A stretch of DNA of 64,000 nt, taken from positions 6,634,001 through 6,698,000 of the forward strand of contig NZ_CP108131.1 in NCBI RefSeq assembly GCF_036203305.1, given 5' to 3'. The position numbers and the translations under genes are program-made. A model generated the notes under the pieces. It saw only the letters and a program-made list of their open reading frames with translations, had not been told where the DNA came from and ran no database searches. The DNA comes from Streptomyces sp. NBC_00190. Lineage in GTDB: Bacteria; Actinomycetota; Actinomycetes; Streptomycetales; Streptomycetaceae. Positions 58,967 to 64,000 of the stretch are shown here, in pieces (the first letter of the stretch is position 1; each line of letters begins with the position of its first letter).

Positions 58967-60344
58967 CATGCCCGCAGTCACCACCCAGGTTCCGGCCCAG
59001 GTGCAGGACCGTGCCCCGGACGACGCCGTCGACCAGGCCGCCCTCGACGAGGTGGTCGAGTTCACCTCCGGCCTCATTCGCATCGACACCACCAACCGGG
59101 GCGGCGGCGACTGCCGTGAGCGCCCCGCCGCCGAGTACGCCGCCGAGCGGCTCGCCGCCGCCGGACTGGAGCCGGTCCTCCTGGAGCGCACCCCCGGCCG
59201 CACCAACGTCGTGGCCCGGATCGAGGGCACCGAGCGCGGCGCCGAGGCACTCCTGGTCCACGGCCATCTCGACGTGGTCCCGGCCGAGGCCGCCGACTGG
59301 AGCGTGGACCCCTTCTCGGGGGAGGTCCGGGACGGCGTGGTCTGGGGCCGCGGCGCGGTCGACATGAAGAACATGGACGCGATGGTGCTGGCCGTCGTAC
59401 GGGCCTGGGCGCGGGCCGGGGTGAAGCCGCGCCGGGACATCGTGATCGCCTTCACCGCCGACGAGGAGGACAGCGCCGTCGACGGCTCCGGCTTCCTCGC
59501 CGACCGGCACCCGCACCTCTTCGAGGGCTGTACGGAGGGCATCAGCGAGTCTGGCGCCTTCACCGTGCACCCCGGCCCCGGACAGCCCGCCCTCTACCCG
59601 ATCGCGGCCGGTGAACGCGGCACCGCCTGGCTGAAGCTGACGGCCCACGGCACCACCGGGCACGGCTCCAAGCCGAACAGGGCCAACGCCGTGAGCCGCC
59701 TCGCCGCAGCCGTGGCCCGGATCGGCGCGTACGAGTGGCCGGTCCGCCTCACCGGCACCGTCGTCGCCTGCATCACCGAACTCGCGGCGGTGCAGGGCCT
59801 GTCGGTCGACCCCCGGGCCCCCGGCTTCGACCTCGACCAGGTCCTCGGCCGGATCGGCCCGGCCGCCGCCCTGCTGGAGGCGACCGTACGCAACAGCGCC
59901 AACCCGACGATGCTCAGCGCCGGTTACAAGCTCAACGTGATCCCCGGCCAGGCCACCGCCTACGTGGACGGCCGGATGGTGCCGGGCGGCGAGGCCGAGT
60001 TCATCGCCACCCTCGACGCGCTCACCGGCCCGGACGTCCGCTGGGAGTTCCACCACCGCGAGGTGGCGCTCGAAGCCCCGGTGGACGGGCGGACGTACGG
60101 GATCCTGCGCGAGTCCATCGAGCGGTTCGACCCGGACGGGCACGTCGTGCCCTTCTGCATGGCGGGCGGCACCGACGCCAAGCAGTTCTCCCGTCTCGGC
60201 ATCACCGGCTACGGCTTCTCCCCGCTGAAGCTGCCGCCCGGCTTCGACTACTGGTCCCTCTTCCACGGTGTGGACGAGCGGGTCCCCGTCGACGCCCTGC
60301 ACTTCGGGGTCCGCGTCCTCGACCACGCGCTGCGGACTCTGTGA
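58959..60344 (+). CDS. M20-family metallopeptidase
   Basis: 461 residues of a two-domain M20 enzyme: VHGHLDVVPAEA (first metal His and Asp), WGRGAVDMKNMDAM, FTADEEDSA (general base and metal Glu), the dimerisation insert with GTTGHGSKPNRANAV, and a C-terminal FCMAGGTDAKQF and HGVDERV with the last metal His. Probably a dipeptidase or deacylase. Starts 8 nt within dppA; the S9 gene follows 13 nt later. Confidence 0.9.
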   Translation: MADMPAVTTQVPAQVQDRAPDDAVDQAALDEVVEFTSGLIRIDTTNRGGGDCRERPAAEYAAERLAAAGLEPVLLERTPGRTNVVARIEGTERGAEALLVHGHLDVVPAEAADWSVDPFSGEVRDGVVWGRGAVDMKNMDAMVLAVVRAWARAGVKPRRDIVIAFTADEEDSAVDGSGFLADRHPHLFEGCTEGISESGAFTVHPGPGQPALYPIAAGERGTAWLKLTAHGTTGHGSKPNRANAVSRLAAAVARIGAYEWPVRLTGTVVACITELAAVQGLSVDPRAPGFDLDQVLGRIGPAAALLEATVRNSANPTMLSAGYKLNVIPGQATAYVDGRMVPGGEAEFIATLDALTGPDVRWEFHHREVALEAPVDGRTYGILRESIERFDPDGHVVPFCMAGGTDAKQFSRLGITGYGFSPLKLPPGFDYWSLFHGVDERVPVDALHFGVRVLDHALRTL

Positions 60345-60357
60345 AGGGGACCCTGTG

Positions 60358-62343
60358 ATGGAGGTCGTGCCGACCCGGCCCTACGGGAGCTGGCCCTCTC
60401 CCATCGACGCGGAGCTCGCCGCCTCGCTCGACGGCCGGCCCGAGTACGTGGGCACGGTCGGCCCCGAGGTGTGGTGGACCGAGCCCCGGCCGCAGGAGGG
60501 CGGCCGCCGGGCCCTGGTGCGCCGCCCCGCGGACGGCGCACCCACGGTCACGGCGCTGCCCGCGCCGTGGAACGTGCGCAGCCGGGTCACCGAGTACGGC
60601 GGCCGCCCCTGGGCCGGAGCCGAACGGGCCGAGGACGGGCCGCTGCTCGTCTTCGTCCACTTCGCCGACCAGCGGCTCTACGCCTTCGAGCCGGACGCGC
60701 CCGACGGCGGACCGCGGCCCCTCACCCCCGTCTCCGGTGTCGGCGGCGGACTGCGCTGGGCCGACCCGGTGCTGCGCGGCGGCGAAGTCTGGTGCGTGCT
60801 GGAGGAGTTCACCGGTCCCGCCCCGACCGACGTACGCCGGGTGCTGGCCGCCGTACCGCTGGACGGGTCGGCGGCACAAGACCGGTCGGCGGTGCGGGAG
60901 CTGACCGACGACCGGTACCGGTTCAGCACCGGGCCCCGGCTCTCCCCCGACGGGCGCAGCGCGGCCTGGCTGGTGTGGGACCACCCCCGGATGCCCTGGG
61001 ACGGCACCGAGCTGCGGCTCGCCGAGGTCACCGCGGACGGGACCCTCTCCGGGCCCCGAACCGTGCTCGGCGGCCCCGACGAGGCCATCGCCCAGGTCGA
61101 GTGGACGGCCGACGGGACCCTCCTCGCGGTGAGCGACCGCGGCGGCTGGTGGAACCCGTACCGCGTGGACCCGGGGACGGGCTGGGCGGTCAACCTGTGC
61201 CCCCGGGAAGAGGAGTTCGGCGGCCCGCTGTGGAAGCCCGGGCTCTCCTGGCTCGCCCCGCTCCCCGACGGGCTCGTCGCCGTCCTGCACGGGCAGGGCT
61301 CCTCGGTGCTCGGCATCCTCGACCCCGAGAGCGGGGACCTGGTGGACGCGGCCGGCCCGTGGACGGCCTGGCAGCCGGCCCTCGCCGTCAGCGGCACCCG
61401 CGTCTACGGGGTCGCCGCGAGCCCGCGCAGCGCGTACGAGGTGGTGGAGCTGGACACGGCCACCGGGCACGCCCGGGTGATCGGCGCTCACGGTGCGGAC
61501 CGGGTCGCCCCGGCCTACTACCCGGAGCCGCAGAGCCGGACCTTCCTCGGGCCCGACGACCGGGAGATCCACGCGCACGTCTACCCGCCGCACCACCCCG
61601 CGGTGCGCGCCCCGGCCGACGAACTGCCCCCGTACGTGGTGTGGGCGCACGGCGGACCCACCGACCACGTCCCGCCCGTACTCGACCTGCACATCGCCTA
61701 CTTCACCTCGCGCGGCATCGGCGTGGTCGAGGTGAACTACGGCGGCTCCACCGGCTACGGCCGTGCCTACCGGGAGCGGCTGCGCGAGCAGTGGGGCGTG
61801 GTCGACGTCGAGGACTGCGCGGCGGTGGCGCGGGCGCTGGCCGCCGAGGGCACCGCCGACCCGGCCCGGCTCGCCATCCGCGGCGGCAGCGCGGGCGGCT
61901 GGACGGCGGCGGCCTCGCTGGCCGCGACCGACCTGTACGCCTGCGCGGCGATCATCTACCCGGTGCTCGACCTGCTCGGCTTCGCCGAGGAGACCCACGA
62001 CCTGGAGTCCCGCTACATCGACAGTCTGGCCGGACCGCCGCAGACCCTCGCCGTACGGTGCCGCGAGCGCTCGCCGGTGGCTCGCGCCGACCGGATCACG
62101 GCCCCGTTCGCCCTGCTCCAGGGGCTGGACGACCCGATCTGCCCACCGGCCCAGGCGGAGCGGTTCCTCGCCGCCATGCAGGGGCGGCAGGTACCGCACG
62201 CGTACGTGACCTTCGAGGGCGAGGGGCACGGCTTCCGGCGGGCGGACACGATGATCCGCGCGCTGGAGGCCGAACTGTCGCTGTACGCCCAGGTCTTCGG
62301 TATCGAGCGCACCGACGTCCCCCGGCTGGAACTGTGGCTCTGA
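60358..62343 (+). CDS. S9-family prolyl oligopeptidase-like peptidase
   Basis: 661 residues. A beta-propeller occupies ~20-400 (repeat strands such as RLSPDGRSAAWLVWDHP and EWTADGTLLAVSDR). The C-terminal hydrolase has VWAHGGPTDH, GYGRAYRERLREQWG, the nucleophile in IRGGSAGGWTAAA, Asp in LQGLDDPI, and His in GEGHGFR. It cuts short peptides, complementing dppA and the M20 gene just upstream. ATG 60358 has AAGGGGA at good distance, though GTG 60355 is possible. Confidence 0.92.
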   Translation: MEVVPTRPYGSWPSPIDAELAASLDGRPEYVGTVGPEVWWTEPRPQEGGRRALVRRPADGAPTVTALPAPWNVRSRVTEYGGRPWAGAERAEDGPLLVFVHFADQRLYAFEPDAPDGGPRPLTPVSGVGGGLRWADPVLRGGEVWCVLEEFTGPAPTDVRRVLAAVPLDGSAAQDRSAVRELTDDRYRFSTGPRLSPDGRSAAWLVWDHPRMPWDGTELRLAEVTADGTLSGPRTVLGGPDEAIAQVEWTADGTLLAVSDRGGWWNPYRVDPGTGWAVNLCPREEEFGGPLWKPGLSWLAPLPDGLVAVLHGQGSSVLGILDPESGDLVDAAGPWTAWQPALAVSGTRVYGVAASPRSAYEVVELDTATGHARVIGAHGADRVAPAYYPEPQSRTFLGPDDREIHAHVYPPHHPAVRAPADELPPYVVWAHGGPTDHVPPVLDLHIAYFTSRGIGVVEVNYGGSTGYGRAYRERLREQWGVVDVEDCAAVARALAAEGTADPARLAIRGGSAGGWTAAASLAATDLYACAAIIYPVLDLLGFAEETHDLESRYIDSLAGPPQTLAVRCRERSPVARADRITAPFALLQGLDDPICPPAQAERFLAAMQGRQVPHAYVTFEGEGHGFRRADTMIRALEAELSLYAQVFGIERTDVPRLELWL

Positions 62344-62344
62344 G

Positions 62345-63064
62345 TCAGGCGGTGTGCAGCCAGACGCGGAGCGGGCCGAGCGGGGTGAAGCCGGCGCGTA
62401 CGGCGGCGTCGAGGTCGTCGCCCGTCTCGTAGCCGACGACCGGCAGGTCCGGCCAGCGGGCGGTGATCGCGGTGAGGGCGCCCGTCCAGGCGGCGTCGGT
62501 GTCGGCGTCGTCGTGCGCGAAGAGGTTGGACAGGCCCACCACCGGGTCGCCGCCGCGGTTCGCGACGGCTCCCGCCACGATCCGGCCGTCGGCGCGGCCC
62601 GCCAGGAAGGCGACGTCCTCGCCCAGCAGGCCCGGGTGGAACAGTCCGGTGCACTCCTCGCCGTCCCAGGCGGCCTCCCAGGCCTCCAGTTCGTCGGCGG
62701 TGGTCACCTCGGACCACTCCAGCCGCGAGCCCGCGGCCGCCGGGGCCCCGGCCGGGCGGTGGATCCACCGGGCCTCGAAGAGCACCTCGAAGCCGTCCGA
62801 GGCCAGGTCCAGGTCGGCGAAGCTGTCCTTGACCGAGCAGCCGGGGCTGTCGGTGTCGATCGCGTCGACCAGCCCGGCCGCCGAGGCGCCCGGGGCGATG
62901 GACACGGCGTCGGGGTAGAGCGGCGGGGTCCGGCGCGCACTCGTCCAGACGCCCGGCGCGAACGTGCCGGCCGGTCCGTGGCCGCGCACGACGGCGTCGC
63001 ACCATTCGGCGTTGTTGCGTGCCGCGGCGAGCAGGAGTTCTTCGGTATCCCGGATCGTGATCAC
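62345..63064 (-). CDS. GNAT-type acetyltransferase
   Basis: 239 residues. The C-terminal half resembles a GNAT fold (FLAGRADGRIVAGAVANRGG, VVGLSNLFAHDD, GYETGDDLDAAVRAGFTPLG), but the acetyl-CoA pyrophosphate loop is poorly conserved; the N-terminal half (~1-120) has no recognised domain. Starts at GTG 63064, divergent from another acetyltransferase gene by 34 bp. Convergent with the S9 gene, with one base between stops. Confidence 0.72.
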   Translation of the reverse strand: MITIRDTEELLLAAARNNAEWCDAVVRGHGPAGTFAPGVWTSARRTPPLYPDAVSIAPGASAAGLVDAIDTDSPGCSVKDSFADLDLASDGFEVLFEARWIHRPAGAPAAAGSRLEWSEVTTADELEAWEAAWDGEECTGLFHPGLLGEDVAFLAGRADGRIVAGAVANRGGDPVVGLSNLFAHDDADTDAAWTGALTAITARWPDLPVVGYETGDDLDAAVRAGFTPLGPLRVWLHTA

Positions 63065-63098
63065 CGGGGGATCCTGCCACACCGCCTAGCCTGGCGCG

Positions 63099-63653
63099 AT
63101 GAGTATTTCCGCGTACCTCCGCGAAGGCGACCGGGTGGGCCTGCGGCCCTTCCGGCCCGCCGACGGGCCCGAGTTCACCGCGCGCGTGCGCGAGAGCCGC
63201 GAGCTGCACCGGCCGTGGCTGTTCCCGCCCGCCACCATCGAGGAGTACGAGCCCTACGCGGCCCGGCTGACCGACGGTGACGGCCGCGCCGGGTTCCTCG
63301 TCTGCGAGCGGGGGACCGGAGCCATCGCCGGGTTCGTCAACATCAACAACATCGTGCGCGGTGCCTTCCGGTGCGGAGCCCTCGGCTACGGAGCCTTCGT
63401 GCACGCCGCCGGCCGCGGGCTGTTCCACGAGGCCCTGCGCCTCGTCCTCGCGCAGGCCTTCGCCCCGGCCGGGCAGGGCCTCGGCCTGCACCGCCTGGAG
63501 GCCAACATCCAGCCCGGCAACACGGCCTCGATCGCGCTGGTCCGCGGCGCCGGATTCCGGCTGGAGGGGCTCTCCCCGGCCTTCCTCCACGTCGACGGGG
63601 CCTGGCGCGACCACGAGAGGTGGGCCGTGACCGCCGGAATGCCGCTGCCGTAG
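63099..63653 (+). CDS. RimJ/RimL-type GNAT acetyltransferase
   Basis: 184 residues: VGLRPFRPADGPEF, FLVCERGTGAIAGFVNINNIVRGAF, the acyl-CoA region YGAFVHAAGRGLFHEALRLVLAQAF, and LHRLEANIQPGNTASIALVRGAGFRLEG, typical of enzymes that acetylate protein N-termini or small amines. Ends 37 nt before the next gene. Confidence 0.88.
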   Translation: MSISAYLREGDRVGLRPFRPADGPEFTARVRESRELHRPWLFPPATIEEYEPYAARLTDGDGRAGFLVCERGTGAIAGFVNINNIVRGAFRCGALGYGAFVHAAGRGLFHEALRLVLAQAFAPAGQGLGLHRLEANIQPGNTASIALVRGAGFRLEGLSPAFLHVDGAWRDHERWAVTAGMPLP

Positions 63654-63690
63654 GAGGCATTCCGGCCCGGTATCGAGGCAGGATGGATCC

Positions 63691-64000
63691 ATGCGATCCC
63701 TCGTGCTCCTCGACGCCCCGTCCAACCTCGGCCTGCGCCCGCCCGCGCCCGGCACCGTACCCGGCGTCTACAAGCTGGCCGGGGCCCTGCGCGAACAGGG
63801 CCTGCTGGCCCGGCTCGGCGCACGCGAGGGCGGGGTGGCGGTCCCGCCGCGGTACGACCGCGGCGACTGGAAGGAGGGCGACGGCGTCTTCCACGCCGAC
63901 GCCCTGGCCGCGTACACGCTCCTCCTCGCCGACCGGATCGAACGGCACCTGCGGGAAGGTGAGTTCCCCGTCGTGCTCGGCGGGGACTGCTCCATCCAGC
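63691..64000 (+). CDS. Arginase/agmatinase-family protein, 5' part
   Basis: The first 103 residues are visible before the window ends. The protein begins SLVLLDAPSNLGL and ends in VVLGGDCSIQ, the first metal-binding region. Classical arginases have GGDHS; here the His is Cys (GGDCS), a variant I recall in some actinobacterial homologues. Whether it is an arginase, agmatinase or formiminoglutamase cannot be decided from this part. Confidence 0.8.
   Translation, partial: MRSLVLLDAPSNLGLRPPAPGTVPGVYKLAGALREQGLLARLGAREGGVAVPPRYDRGDWKEGDGVFHADALAAYTLLLADRIERHLREGEFPVVLGGDCSIQ

Overview
The window is high-GC DNA from an actinomycete, almost certainly a Streptomyces. Wobble positions are G/C-rich, GTG and TTG starts are common, neighbouring genes overlap by ATGA/GTGA, rare TTA codons mark likely bldA targets, and 41.6-52.6 kb carries the Streptomyces ethylmalonyl-CoA gene block (ccr, meaA, lyase, MaoC, acyl-CoA dehydrogenase) next to psd/pssA.

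Region 1 (1-20.2 kb) is a specialised-metabolite locus. It opens with an albonoursin-type cyclodipeptide cassette: the end of an AlbA-like oxidase subunit, an overlapping AlbB-like subunit, and a cyclodipeptide synthase whose catalytic residues fall at exactly the AlbC numbers (S37, Y178, E182, Y202). A SARP regulator faces an operon of amine oxidase-like flavoprotein, flavin reductase, EhpF-like acid-activating enzyme and EhpG/LuxC-like aldehyde dehydrogenase. Next comes an operon of a free carrier protein, a KS-(dead AT)-ACP protein, a type II thioesterase, an aldo/keto reductase and a (dead KS)-AT protein. The two PKS proteins look like duplicates that lost complementary halves; this is the most unusual feature of the window. 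Then follow a LysR regulator, two berberine-bridge-type flavin oxidases whose first halves form a 723-bp inverted repeat with one mismatch, a P450 between them, and a methyltransferase. Three promoters share TATTGGAC-N18-NANNAT. TTA codons occur in the cyclodipeptide synthase, the LysR gene and a nearby XRE regulator.

Region 2 (20.2-41.1 kb) is mixed housekeeping and accessory: a membrane protein and XRE regulator around a 41-bp perfect palindrome; an inositol-phosphatase-like enzyme; a phytoene-desaturase-like flavoprotein; a macrodomain protein; an Lrp regulator divergent from an EamA exporter; an aromatic aminotransferase; two large sensor PP2C (SpoIIE) phosphatases; a sigma factor with a membrane partner; a GlxA regulator divergent from an isochorismatase-like hydrolase; glycerate kinase; NUDIX; and an Ada-AlkA/MGMT DNA-alkylation repair pair. 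Two unusual repeat structures lie here: six tandem GTCTAGACCC units, and a four-unit alternating inverted array near 41.2-41.5 kb.

Region 3 (41.5-52.6 kb) carries phosphatidylserine synthase/decarboxylase, the ethylmalonyl-CoA block, a TetR regulator and a duplicated-domain 3-hydroxyacyl-CoA dehydrogenase. Together these handle C4/C5 CoA esters and supply polyketide extender units.

Region 4 (52.9-64 kb) holds a HEAT-repeat protein, secreted proteins, RidA, a secreted tripeptidyl-peptidase-type hydrolase, an internally deleted radical SAM gene that still has a LexA box, a peptide-degradation operon (M55, M20, S9), two acetyltransferases and the start of an arginase-family gene. No tRNA, rRNA, CRISPR array or intact transposase was seen. 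All function calls come from reading motifs; no database search was run.
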